Assembly (NCBI GenBank): GCA_036674765.1
Contig: JARVKI010000031.1
Location: forward strand, 360,761-424,760
Direction: 5' to 3'
From: Seiridium cupressi
Taxonomy: Eukaryota; Ascomycota; Sordariomycetes; Amphisphaeriales; Sporocadaceae
DNA: 64,000 nucleotides
Below, one piece after another: positions 32,702 to 45,014 of this stretch. Each line of letters starts with the position of its first letter. The first letter of the stretch is position 1. The position numbers were made by a program, and so were the translations under genes. The notes below the pieces were generated by a model. It was not told the DNA's origin and ran no database searches. It saw nothing but the letters and a program-made list of their open reading frames with translations.

Positions 32702-35433
32702 TTCCGAATGAACCGCTCGACTGCTGAGATGCTCGTGAAAATCGCTAGAACATCGAGGCAGTAACTAGACACTAATCACGCCACTCGCAGGGTTATATGA
32801 GAAATGCGAGTAAGGAGTGTATATGACGGGTTCGACTTGTTTCGTTCCTCTACAGCCCAAAATGGCACTGGAATTGGAGATGCGGGACTCTTCCGACGAG
32901 TCTGCACTGGATACATGTACGCTGAGTACATTGTAGGGCCCGTGCTTGGACATGACCTGCCTGGATGCCAAGTTTGATGATTTCTGTCTAAAAAAAACAT
33001 TACAAGTATTACGCACCATGCAAGTTGAATATCGGAGACAGCAAATAGAGCAATCGGGCATACGAGTTTGACTTTTCCGTGACTGCCATGTTTTGGTGCA
33101 AGGGCAGGTAGCAAGGGTATGTAGCTCAAGTCGGTCAATCAAGCTGTCTTACACGCCTTGGGCCATCAACGCGCATCCATGACTGTTGTCGAGCGGGTCC
33201 GTAAGACTACCCAGATTGGTGCATTGCATTCGACCAGCCAGCATTAGCGAGAGAGTAGAAGGATGATTATAGCGCCAACTATATCTCTTGCCATTGGCTG
33301 GGACACAAGTATAATGTCGAGTATTATGGTAGGCGCCACGCGAGCTAATAGCATCATCATCACCATTAGACAAGGCACATACGGTCCAAGACAGCTCGTT
33401 TGCCTATGCAGTCACTCGTATACTCTCGAATATGTGCCACAGGCAGGCTATGTGAACACTCACGATAACGCCATTTTCAGCAATGAGCAGGAAGTCTGTC
33501 CAGCCATCTCAGTTTGATGTTATCGTCTGTGTAAACTAGGAGAGTATGCGATCCCTAGAATTACGGTCGTTAATCAGCCTACGGTCAGCTTGTTATTGCG
33601 TCGACGGCAGAGTCGTTCCCGATGGTTGGCCGGCACAGACACGTGTGGTTGTTTGTATGTCGGGCAGAGCATGGCCTAGTGCCGAATGGTATTGCCGGGG
33701 CCGGCTGCGACTATTGAATTGCCTTGGATGGGCTATTCTGTCGCAGACCCGAATGTCTGGCATGCCTTGGACCCTGGTCACTTCAGCGTACCTTTTTAAA
33801 CACATGTGATAGCCTTGGCAGGGGATCTGACATGTGAAATCCCATTTCATTAGAGACCGAGAAGACGGGGTCCTCAATATTCCAAGTTTAGGCATGTGGT
33901 CCGATTTGTTGAGGAGAGGCTCATGTCATTGTTCTGGAAATCCTCCAAAGCCGTGAGACCCGGCTATGTAGCAAGGCAGCTTTAACAGCCGTCAAGCGCT
34001 AACGAACTTACGCACAAGCAAACTAGGACGCGTTTCCCGGCGTCGTAGTCGATACTCGCGCGCAGTGAGGTTTTGGCAGTGCTCCAAGGGAGCACAGACA
34101 GACTCTACCTAGCCTCGAGAACGTGTTATTCCTCGACAGCCTTACGCGGGGTCCTCGGGTTCCGCTGATCGTCGAGCGTGAAATGAATGCTCGCGATAAT
34201 CGCACAATTGGGGTCTATGTGCCCGTCTGCGCACCGCAATCACTGATAGCTGTGACAGTCTCTCCAGCACTGTCCCGTAGGCCGCGATGGGGAGTTGCAG
34301 GGCCTGTGTGGTGGGCGACGTGGTACAATGTATGACGATGAGGTGATCTGAACCTGCCCAGGTAATGGCATGCTATGTAACTGTCAGCCAGCGCGTCTGC
34401 CGGCAAGCGGCCTATCGCGTGCGACTAGACGAACTCAATGCCCAGAGCGTCTTGTGTCTTCCCCAACAAATCTAGGAAAAAAATGATTTGCCCCGCATCT
34501 CAATTGCTCAGGGACCATCTGCAAGCGAGCCGCCTGGCCTGGAACTAAGATTGCCGAGCCCCTCGAAAAGCCCCATAAGAATCCATACCTTTTTTTTTTT
34601 TTTTCCTCCCGGGTCGTCTTCTGGCCCTACATCAAAGGTCCCAAAGCTTGAGACTCAAGACAGCGCTGGGAACCCCGAAGCTGAGTGAATAATGTACCTG
34701 GAGTGACAGCATTGTCGCAACGCACCCCAGTGGCCGTCCCCAGAATCCCGATACGACTTCCAACGGCGGGAAACGATAGGCGTTCTTACCGGTTGCGTGG
34801 GTGACTTGACAAACTTGTTTCAGCTGCCAGCTGCAGGTCGTGTACAACTGAAGCACACAAGCTCATTGGCCCAGGACACAACGTCATGCCTCGTTTCCCA
34901 AGACTATATCCCAACAGAATCGGCTCTCACAACGCTCTGCCTAGGCAATCGTGCTATTCCACCTATGGCAAACCGCTCGAGCTGCTGGCCCGCTGGGGCC
35001 CATGTATCCGTCTCGGAAGTGATCGTTGAGTTGCCGTCATTTTATAATGGAGTCCAGTGCCACTGAGCCGCTGCACCCCTGCCTTTGCCTGTGCTACACA
35101 AACGTTGTTTCTCGAAAGGCCATCAGCCATATCTCCCGACTCCGTCTCCCTTGCTTTTTCACGGCTTCGTCTGGTGTTCCTACTTCTAGTCGGTGACAGT
35201 TCACTTGACTCCATTGTTTCTTCTCAAGTCCCCTCCAGCTCTTCTTCTCACTCCTTCCCCCACTTCACCACCCAAGGACTTTCTTCGCCTAGGCTCTTTC
35301 CCGTTTACATCGGATCGACCGCTCCACCTTACATCCGCGTTTCACTTTGCGGGAGCGCAGAGCTCGAGTTTAAACGTCACATCTTGCTAGCTGGATAAAC
35401 TGGGAATCCCGACTCTCCAGCACGTCGGTGACG
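32702..35433. other. divergent 2.7-kb intergenic region
   Basis: This lies between the alcohol-oxidase and ELO starts. It includes a run of 17 T at about 34589-34605 and a long pyrimidine-rich stretch upstream of the ELO ATG (about 35200-35320), likely core promoter and leader. Small open frames have no motifs. Confidence 0.45.
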
Positions 35434-36915
35434 ATGGCTTCTTCACCCTCCGTCTTTTTTGAGACACCCTCGTCCTCCCTCTTCAGCTTTCCTCCTCCCT
35501 CGGCACCGCAAGCGATACCGCCACCGCACTTCAATTATCCCTTCACCATCCCGGATGGCATCTTCACCGCGGCATTGGACCCCAAGGTTCCCATCACCAT
35601 TGCCGCGGCATACGCCATCACAGCGAAGCTGCTGAACAAGTACAACACATCGACCGGCAAGAGACCGTGGGCCATCAGCAAGACTGCACCATTCCGCCTG
35701 TTCGTCGTTCTGCACAACATATTCCTGGCTGTCTACTCAGCATGGACCTTTATTGGCATGTTTGGCGCCCTGAGAAGGTCCATTGTTAGCCCCAACGGTC
35801 CCAATGGCTTAGCTGGTACCGTGGATAGCTTCTGCAAACTCAACGGTCCCGCTGGTATCGGCAACGCCGCCATTTTTAACGAACAGGACAACGCGTGGGA
35901 AACTCTGCCCAGCCGTGTTGATTCCGGAAGACTGTGGAACGAAGGCTTGGCTTTCTATGGCTGGATTTTCTACCTGAGCAAGTTCTACGAGGTCCTTGAC
36001 ACATTTATCATCCTGGCCAAGGGTAAGCTCAGCTCCACGCTGCAGACTTACCACCATGCCGGTGCTATGATGTGTATGTGGGCTGGTATGCGCTACATGT
36101 CGGCCCCGATTTGGATGTTCGCTTTTGTCAACTCTGGCATTCACGCCATGATGGTAAGTCGAGCATCATGCTTCGGAAACGAGATGTTCCCTGGGCTAAC
36201 TTTGTGACAGTACACCTACTACACTGTGACTGCCTTCAACGTCCGTGTGCCAACAGCTATCAAGCGTACCTTGACCACCCTGCAAATCACTCAGTTCCTG
36301 ATCGGGGCCTCTTACGCCATGGTACACTCATTCGTCTACTACACCATTCCCTTCCAGGTTCCCACCAGCAAGCCTGTAGCATCCGTTTCTAGCGCTGCGG
36401 CAGCTGCAACCGAATCGGTCAAGGCCGCCGGTCTCTTTGATGGCCTTAAGCAGGCTGTCTTTGGTGCAGCCGAGGCCGCAAATGCTGGCGCAATTGTGGC
36501 TCCCCAGGAAGCCGCAGCCGAGAGCGTTATCTACGAGACGCAATACCAGACAGTTCCCTGTATCACCACCAGTGGCCAGACCTTTGCCATCTGGCTCAAT
36601 GTTCTGTACCTCTTACCTCTCACTTATCTGTTCGTTTCCTTCTTCATCACTAGCTATCTCAAGCGTAGTAGTGCAGAGACCGAGCGCAGCCGGGCAGAAA
36701 AGAAGACAGGTGGTACTGACCGCCGACTAAGCAATGCTATGATCACTGCTGAGAAGGCTGGCTGGGATGCCGCCAAGGGCCTCGAGAGGGAGATCTACAA
36801 CCAAGGTAGCGAAAGCGCTCTCCTTGAGGAAGACGAGGCCGTTTCTGTGAATGGCAACACAAGGGCTCTGCGAAACCGCCCCAACGGTGCTAGGCCTGTT
36901 AGTAGGAAGGCCTAA
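35434..36915 (+). CDS. ELO-family fatty acid elongase, diverged histidine box
   Basis: Two exons (35434-36153, 36211-36915) encode 474 residues. It is a multi-spanning ER protein of the ELO (3-ketoacyl-CoA synthase) family, which condenses malonyl-CoA with acyl-CoA. Seen are SKFYEVLDTFIILAKGK (ELO signature KxxExxDT), LQTYHHAGAMMCMWAGMRY (histidine box) and NSGIHAMMYTYYT. The canonical box is HxxHH; here the first His is Gln (QTYHH). A long Ala/Ser-rich luminal-type insert (residues about 280-345) and an extended basic/acidic C-terminal tail (ending NGARPVSRKA) make it longer than typical ELO proteins (about 300-350). The ATG at 35434 was preferred to the upstream GTG. Confidence 0.9.
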
Positions 36916-39128
36916 ATCCGTTGCACGTCACGAACCATCGTATATGGGACAATCCGAGGTGGATGCGCTTGCACAGGACACAGGAAGCGTTCATTTCGAC
37001 ATAACAAGACGGACACAATCTAGGTTTTGGCAGCAATCATCAAAATATGTCAAGCCCTCACAGAGAGTTGCGTAATGCATAATCTGACCTCACGAGCATT
37101 TGGGTATATAATAGGGTTCAGATAGGCGTTGCGGTATGCATATAGTAGCCAAAAGCATTGAATTAGCAAAATCATTCATCATTTCTCACCAAATGTTCGC
37201 TTACTCATTGCTTGACTATTTCTTCCCGGCGTGATACAGATCTATGAGAAATAAATGACAGTATCTGAGCCTGCAACACGTGAGCGTCATGATGTTGACG
37301 CATAATGCACCGCAGAAGTATGCCATCCCAGCATACATCTTTCTTCGAAGCACTAGCCTACACTGGATTCGACAGTAGCTGCTCCTGGTACCTGGACAGG
37401 ACGAAGCCAATTTGTGTCTCTTATGTAGCCCCTGACCTTAGTGTGTTGCTGAAGGCGAAATTCCATCAGAACCTCCATGCTCGGTCTTATGGCCACATGA
37501 TTGAGCATATTGCCTCCTCGGAGCTGCCTTACGGTATCGAGTCAGCCCGGCAGCAGTTAGCTGTCTTGGGAAAAGCGCACCCTGCTCATCGGTGAGATAT
37601 TTTGGTGGCAAAGAGCGCGGTTCAACCAGGCCCGTTGGTCTACACTCTGTAGTTGCGATGAATTTAAAACTACAGATCGTCCAGCCGATGACTCACGCCT
37701 TTATGGAAAGCTTATTATCCCTCGTGCAGTAATTAATGTGTTTGGAGCGGCATGATCAGGTGGCTTCTTCAGAGCAGGTGTTGACTGAGAAATAGAGTGA
37801 AAGTGAAACCCGAAATCCTCTGGTAGTTCGACATATTCTAGGAATGATCAGTATACATCTATCCGGCACCAACTCGTGACGATTCGTCATGTTATTATTT
37901 AGTCTTCGTCTTTCCTTTTGTCCTTCTGTCATGATGGCAATCCCGGCGTCCATGACTTCTCCGTTGGAATTAGGAGCAAGCTAAATATGGAGGCATGATT
38001 TAATACCACATCTGGTGGGATGTTTTATATATATGTATACATATTATTTTCGATACACCTGGATCATTCGGGGTTGATATCGTCCACGCCATGTTGGGAT
38101 TTAAACATCTCCATAGTTTGTCTTCATTAGTCACAGTGCAACAATAAAAGAATGTGAGTAGTTATGCTCGCATTGGGTTTGGTGCCTCTACTCACTTTCT
38201 ATGTGGTCAATACGCTCTGAGATAACACGAGCGCTACGAGCTCCTACATTCATACCTAGAGGAGTGTGGAGTGAGAAGCGTACGGTAGCTGTCAAGAGCA
38301 CCAAGTTTTGGAGCACAGCTGAAAAGTTATTGTGCATACACTGACTTGTCAGAATTATGTCAATTATTCTCATCCCCTGAAAATCTATGGTAACCGCCAA
38401 GGAGCAACTAGACCGATGCTCTTATCCGATTTCGCCTTCCTTAATCATTACCGACGCTAGAACGTCTACCACAGTGAAACCCTCAGGGAGAGGGATGGCG
38501 GCTCAAAACTAAAATCAGAGATCCCCAACTCCGTGCCTAATTCAGTCTTCACCCTTTATGCCAAGGGGAGATATCGCGGAAAAACCGAAAATCGCCATGT
38601 CATCCAGATTCTTCCACATCCGGGCCTGTAAGCTGATCAACCTCCACGAATTATCGTTTGTGTGGACTCTGTTCCACTCTAACTTGCAGGCGCGTTGCTG
38701 GTCGTTCTCCCTCTCGTTTACCAAACAACTTTCCTAACTGCACTTCTGATGGGGCCGCTGCCTCTTTCTCTCCCCCGCCTGAAAACAACAACAAAAAACG
38801 ACCTTGGGTATCATGGGGGGTGTATTCTGAAAATGCGGGAAATTGCATCGGTTTCGAACAGTAGGGACGAGGTCTCGCGTGCAGAGGCAAGCCTTGAGCC
38901 GCTTTCTGCCTGCCAGTCTAGTTCTCCGTGCTCTGTTCTGTTCTATTCTATAGGTCTTCGCTCGATCTTCGGCCGTTTCGTCATTACGCGTGGGTCAACT
39001 CGGCTCCAAGTGGATGTTGTTCCACAATTGCTGAGATCTGTTTGGTGCCCACTTGGGATGCTGTCGCTCCTTATAGGAGGGAACATCCCGAGATATTATG
39101 GGGTATAGGATGGTCGGCAAGAATAAGC
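36916..39128. other. convergent 2.2-kb intergenic region
   Basis: This is the 3' flank of the ELO and FYVE genes. It contains AT-rich stretches (for example 37990-38060) but no frame with a motif or a consistent splice model. Confidence 0.45.
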
Positions 39129-40209
39129 TCAGAAAGTGCTCCAGTTCCAGTCTCGTGGGACACTCGCTGCAACCTCTGCCTTGAGCTGGTCCTTCCCGGG
39201 GGCATTCATGGCCGTTGGTGTGCCGGCGGCAATCGGGCTAGCTGGAGCAGTCTGGGAACCGCTTGAAGCGTCATCGCTGGATGCTTGGCTGTTCGTCCGA
39301 CTACGCCAGACCTCAAACTCGGTGTGACAGTGCGAGCAGGCGCGGCTGGGAGTGCCGCGAGGGTTGTAGTTTGCATCTTGATCAAGCGGCACGTCGTAGG
39401 ACGAATGGTTGTCGCAAAAGATGTTGCCGCATTTGCGACAGTGATGGCGTCGAGTCCAGTAGTTGAAGTGGCGCATGCAGGAAGGCTCATCGCAAATTGA
39501 AGCTTCGGTGTCGGGCTGTGGGGGTGGCATGTTAGCAGGTGCTTTTGAGAGGACGAGCTTGTGAGAATTGGGCGGTCGTATCTCATGTCGTACACGATAG
39601 GGCTGGAGACTGAGACATGACGATATCACACGACCGTGGGGAATTATGGGAGAGCACGACGAGTCGACAGGTACTAACCTTCCAGTGCTTGCGCGTGGGC
39701 TCTGCAGTGGGTTTGGGGAACATGTCCAGATTCAACTCGCCATCCATGCACTTGCCGCTGTCGCCAGTAGAACGCCGAGTCAAGCGCCCTAAAGCGCCGA
39801 GGCCGGCGAGACTGGTCCAGCTGCTGCTTGCCTTCAGACTGTCGTCGTCTTGGTCGTCGGCCTTCTTCGTGGGTGTTCTCTTGGACGGATAGTCTGTTGG
39901 TCGCAGCACGGCGGGCATGTACAGCGGGCGCAGCTGGCGGCCATGGTAGGATTTTGGAGAGGTGGGCGAGGTGTTGTTGGAGGTGCTGAGAGGTGAGATC
40001 TGGCGGCTGTTGGGTCCAGAGTTGAGCTGTTGCTGAGCTTGTGTCTGTGTTTGTGTCTGAGTCTGAGTCCGGGTTTGGGTTTGCAACGCATGTGATGGTG
40101 TGGTGGAATGGGACTGTGGCTGCTGCTGCGACAGGTGCGGGTAGAAGTGGGCAGCGTACGGCTGCTGTTGCTGGTCCGGCAGCCGTGGCATTATGAAGTC
40201 GGTGGCCAT
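39129..40209 (-). CDS. FYVE zinc-finger protein
   Basis: Two exons (39679-40209, 39129-39515; intron 163 nt) encode 305 residues. The N-terminal 177 residues are disordered, with Gln-rich and Gln-Thr repeats (QTQTRTQTQTQTQTQAQQQ). The second exon encodes a FYVE domain: CDEPSCMRHFNYWTRRHHCR, then KCGNIFCDNHSS and CSHC. This contains the RRHHCR basic motif that binds phosphatidylinositol 3-phosphate and four Cys pairs for two zinc ions. It should bind PI3P on endosomes or vacuoles. No RING or kinase domain follows, so it is not Pib1 or Fab1 proper; the C-terminal tail is Ser/Ala/Pro-rich. The assignment of the domain is firm, the pathway is inferred. Confidence 0.9.
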
Positions 40210-43200
40210 CCCCCCTCAATCTCGTAATTTGGCGCCGACGGCGTGTCGCTTGCTTTTTTTCCCACGGGGATGAAAGGTGAAAGGTTGTCCGTGTTCGGTT
40301 TTGTGAAGTGGTGTGGTGGTTGCCGTCTCTTCCCCCTGGGTGATAACAATAGGCGCCTCCGTGGCTCGTCGTACCGTACTGTCGGGTTAGGGAACTTGCG
40401 CAGATTGGGGCCCCCCACGGGTCCGGGGAGTGGCAGGTCGAGCGATAAGAAGCCGTCGAAAGCTGGTCGCGTGATGCAAAGACGTGGGAGTTGCGCAACC
40501 ACAACTCAAAGCACGCCTGGGGTTGGGGCACGGTATTATGAGGACAGACGGTGGGATGTGAATGGGGGAGTATGGGAAAGACGAGGCGAATAGAATTAGC
40601 AGGTTGACTGGATTGACTTTAGGCGATAGGGTAGTACATAGGTAGGCAATCCCCCGGCGGGTCCCCCTCGCAACTAATAACCATGGGCGGCGGGCATGGG
40701 TATTGTCGGAAATCTGCGCGCAGCCATTGGGCCGTCGCCTCTGGGCACCACGAACGTCAACCTGGGACCAGGCGGCGAATGGCGACGGGCGGCGGACCCT
40801 GAATCGGACGTGCCATGCACGCCAGTGGTCGGCTCAGCCACTGCGAGATAAGATGGGACAGGGTTGACTCGCGCAAGTCCCACACCGACAATAAGCTTTC
40901 GCCTTTGGGACGAGTGAGATTCTGACGATAGCAATACACCGGTGAGGATAAGTCAGGATGCCTATCATATTCAGCCATGCTGTAAGTAAGCCCTGCCGCT
41001 TGGGCTTCACCACCTGGCCTCGCCGTCTCGTCTCGTCCCTGCACAGCACACCTTACAGTCACGTATCAGCACAACCCGACGAATGAGTATATACGGGGGA
41101 TCCGCCAGGGCCCGCAGACGTGTTGATGTGTCTGGCAAATCGCCGGGTGCACAGGGGGATTCTCTCGCGACTGCGTCTCAACTTGCAGCAATCAATCAGT
41201 CGACGGGTGGGTAAGTGCCCCAAACCCTTGCCTCTCTCCTTCATTAGGTATGTACACACTGGCACTCAAACCAAACCTAGCTAGCTAGCTTGCTCGCGTG
41301 CCTCAGGGCTCCATCTGCATCGTGTGTGGATTAAGATTCGTGCTGGTCTGGGATCCTCCAGCGATCAAAACAATTGGGTTCTACGAGCGACGGGTCGAAC
41401 CATGCACTACTGCCGTATGTACGGTTTCCTATCAAACCCGTGCTTGTTCATCCCGCCCACCTGTCAAGCTTCACAGCATCAACGCCGTGTGATAAATGGG
41501 CATTGCGAGGGACGCATGCTCGGGTCCCATGGGACAAGACAGAGCGAGAGGTGCGACGTCGGAACTATTCCTGGACAGGCGGAACACGGATTCCGGCCAT
41601 GTATGTAAGCCGCAACGAAATATCCCTGTCCGATCACTGGCAACGATCTACCTAACACCAAGTTGAATGCTTCTTTTTCGCGACCGGACAGTGACGCTGG
41701 TTTCCAGAGAGTATGTCAACCTCCAGAGGAAGGGCGTTAATGATCTAGACACCTGCTCCAGTCTCTTCGAACTTTGCCATTCTTCAGTTTGCTTCGCTGG
41801 TCTCAATGCGGGCCCACGTCAGTCGCTCGCTCGAGTGCTTGCAGGAGGAGCATTGCATGTAAACCAAACCATGCAGCACCGGCGCCATCGGCTGTCGGTG
41901 TAGCGTGCTGCTTGGTAGGGGCTTGCGACTCGGAGCGGCTCACCACCCGCAATTCTACGTCAGTTCCCATTGCTTTCGACAAGTCTAGGAGCCGGCCTAG
42001 AGCCGCATGGGGGAATCCTGCACGTTCTTCACCGCAGATCGTCAATATACTTTTGATTGCTTCTGTCTCATGGTCTCGCCTATCCTGACGAGCACCGTAG
42101 TACGTCGCAGGTCGCTAACAATGACCAGCCTCATCACGATCCAATTTCGCGGGGGCTTCGGGATCATCTCTTACCCGCCGTGCAAAAAGTCTCGGCCACT
42201 ACTCCATGCAACCGTGTGTAGCATCGCAAACCGTCCAAGCCGTCTTGCCGTGCAGCAATATTGAAATGAGGGGTGGCGCTTAGCGGAGTCCAGGTGCGTG
42301 TCTGGAGACGCAAACTCCGCGACTCCCGGCTCACGATGCCATCCGTTATATTGAATACTTGGTGCCATTCCGCACTTTTATCAATACTCCTCTGATCATC
42401 ACAAGCTAGACTCTCGAGTTTTGGGTCTCGCCCCGGACCACACGCGACATGTTCAGGTGGAAGTCTGGTCAAGGGCCGAAAACAAAGGTTTCTGTTGGTA
42501 ACAGATACCTCCATGGAGCTCCACCGACACATCCAAAGCCTCGGGTAGCGGTTCTTGGATCAAGGAAAAACGTTTCGTTGCTCAGCAGCGTTCGTCACGA
42601 TTCATGATCTGTCAACTTCGAACGTAGCTCACTCGGCCAATTACCTATCAAGCCATGCCGCCAACCCTGCCACAGATGCTATTGCAGTCTATTGCCTACA
42701 CCATCCACTGGTCCCTTTTCCTAGCAAGAAGCATGTCACGATGTCTTCGCCCATGGTCTGCTCCGCCGGCTCCGCACAGTACACGTGCGCAAATCTAGCC
42801 ATGGTCCGCTCTCCCCAGAATCACGCATTTCCAAATCCCAGGATACATGGTCATAGTGATTCCGCCAGTAGGAGGCGCCGAAATCTTCGTGCACCGGTTG
42901 CGGGTCGCAACTCGGAGGGGTATGTACTGTATGTCCGAAATATCTTGCACGAAATACCTGGCACGAAATATCTGGCACAAACATAATACGGTCCTGCTTG
43001 ATTGCACTTCCATGATATTGAAGCCCGCCTCACATTGTTTCAGTTTTGGGGCTGCACCTTGTCACTCCAAATTTTGATACCGGCGGACACATCAAGATGT
43101 CATTTTGGCAGTACGGGAAGAGACGGCCTTCGTTCTGGCTTTAGCTCTGCATGCTCGCAAGGAAAGACGGACGAGAGTTTATGGACAAGCGCAGCCGTAG

Positions 43201-45014
43201 CGGCTAAGCGACACCAGCCTTCCCTCTTGTTCGCTAGTATTGCCTTCGTCATTGCTACACACTTCCGCAATGGCTTCGTTCAAAGCATGAGAAACTGCTC
43301 GGCATGAGAGCGACCTTCAATATGATCGCTTCTCTCGATGCCTGTTGTCGGACAAGGTAGCAATGACACGAGGTTAAACTTCAGCCGCCTCAATCACAAC
43401 GCTTCAGTAAGCCCACCCACAAGGTTCACAGGCTCGTCAAATGGCCCGGTATTTCTGTGCCGCGCAAGGCCGTCGCTGGCCAGGGCTAGCAGGCCTATCC
43501 CAGCACGAACTTGTCCTGGTCTTTTCAGGGTCCAATTAGTCGGAGCTGTTAGTGGGCCAGACTGCATATTCTTATCGTCGGGCGCTGGTTGGCTCAGCAC
43601 AGCTTCGGTGCCCAATTCGGTAATCCCAACCTGGACTCGCGCATAACTCTACGCCGCAGTGCTCTAGCTGGGCCCGACTAGCCCCAGCCAAAAGGTTTAG
43701 TCGGTTTATCCGGTGCGAGGCGCGTTAGCGGATCGCTGGCAGTGGGCAGCCTCCAAGGAAAAACCTCCGCTGGGAGAGACAATTGCCGCTGCCGCGCTAC
43801 GAGACGGTGGAAGGATGCATGCTCGGCAGTGACAGCTTTCTTCGGGTTGGGCTGGTGAAGTGATCAAGCTCGACGCCCTGGCCACTCGAATCGGGTGGCA
43901 GGTGAATGACGGGCATTCGCGACTTCAGCCCCTGATCAACAGACTTGCAGCCTGACGAGCAGCAGGTCTGGATCATGTGAAGTGAACCGCGCAGACCCAG
44001 GGCCAAAGACAGTCTGCCGACCGTTGCTATCGAGGTTGATCAATGGGCGAAAGGAGGGGTTCGCAATAGGCGGGTTTCTCAGACAGCAGACAGTTACGCG
44101 AGCTTATCACCGCGCCCCTGACGTAGCGAGCTCCATCTTGATCGCTATCTGATCGGTCATTGCTGGTCAGCATCGAGATGCATGTCAAGAGGAGACTTCC
44201 AAACGCTACCCCACAAGAGGAGTTATTCATTATGCTTTGGTTGGGTATGAACTGTAACTACCATTGCAAGTGCTTCATTAGTCAAGCAGATTATACACAA
44301 GGTTTGACTCGGAGCTGTTACAGACAACTCGAGACGCCAAGCGCCCTGGCTGAGCTGTTGATACCAAGACGCTACAAATCCACTAGAGACGCTGCTGCAC
44401 CTCAGTGAGGGGGTTGAATGCAAAGGCAGACGCAGGAAGAGGATGACTCGAAGATAGATAGCTACTCCCCAATTTAGTATACTCAGTCAACTCTGGACTG
44501 GCACCGTTCGTTAATATGAGTCTGAGATGAAGCTGGGAATGCAACAGTGTGGTTGGCTACGGTCTTGACCTTAATAAACTGCGTACTACTCCAGCTGCAA
44601 AGTCCTATACCAATACAAGAGTATCTACTCTGCGCGAGACAGAAAGTCACAATTAGTCTGCTCCTTCCCATATGAGCTGTATTGGTAAGGCGATATGTGG
44701 GAATTTTCTACCACTAGTTAGTCATATGTCTCACTTCGCAACAACTGCCCTAGACAGTTTTGACACGATGTGTTAAGTGAATGCGTGCGTGAAATAGGAT
44801 CGATCGTATGTCGTGAGCTATACAATGATTCATCTATATTGAATCTTTCTCGCTCAACAATGATTGTTTAAGTATGCTTTACCTTTTCAAGATGGGTCCT
44901 GGACACTACCATAACCTTTTTCTATCTTGATGTACCATTGCTTCGACGAGGGCCAGGTTCTCGCCCAGTACCTTTCCTAGGAACATGTTCTGACAGAGTA
45001 ACACCCTCGAGGGC
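40210..45014. other. 4.8-kb region without a supportable gene
   Basis: This is the largest gene-free stretch in the window. The first kilobase must contain the FYVE promoter. Many short overlapping frames occur (such as 42555-42986) but none shows a domain, signal peptide or coherent splice series. A CTAG tetramer run lies at about 41277-41290 and a 14-bp tandem repeat at 42936-42977. Confidence 0.4.
42936..42977. repeat. three tandem copies of a 14-bp unit
   Basis: Three consecutive imperfect copies of CGAAATATCTGGCA (units at 42936, 42950, 42964; one or two differences each) lie in gene-free DNA. Confidence 0.85.

Noticed and set aside
39674..40531. 285-residue minus-strand frame over the FYVE gene
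   Set aside because: Shifted-frame shadow of the Gln-rich first exon; the FYVE frame has the domain and a clean splice.
42555..42986. 143-residue plus-strand frame in the gene-free region
   Set aside because: No homology I recognise, no signal peptide, and part of it is made of the 14-bp repeat.
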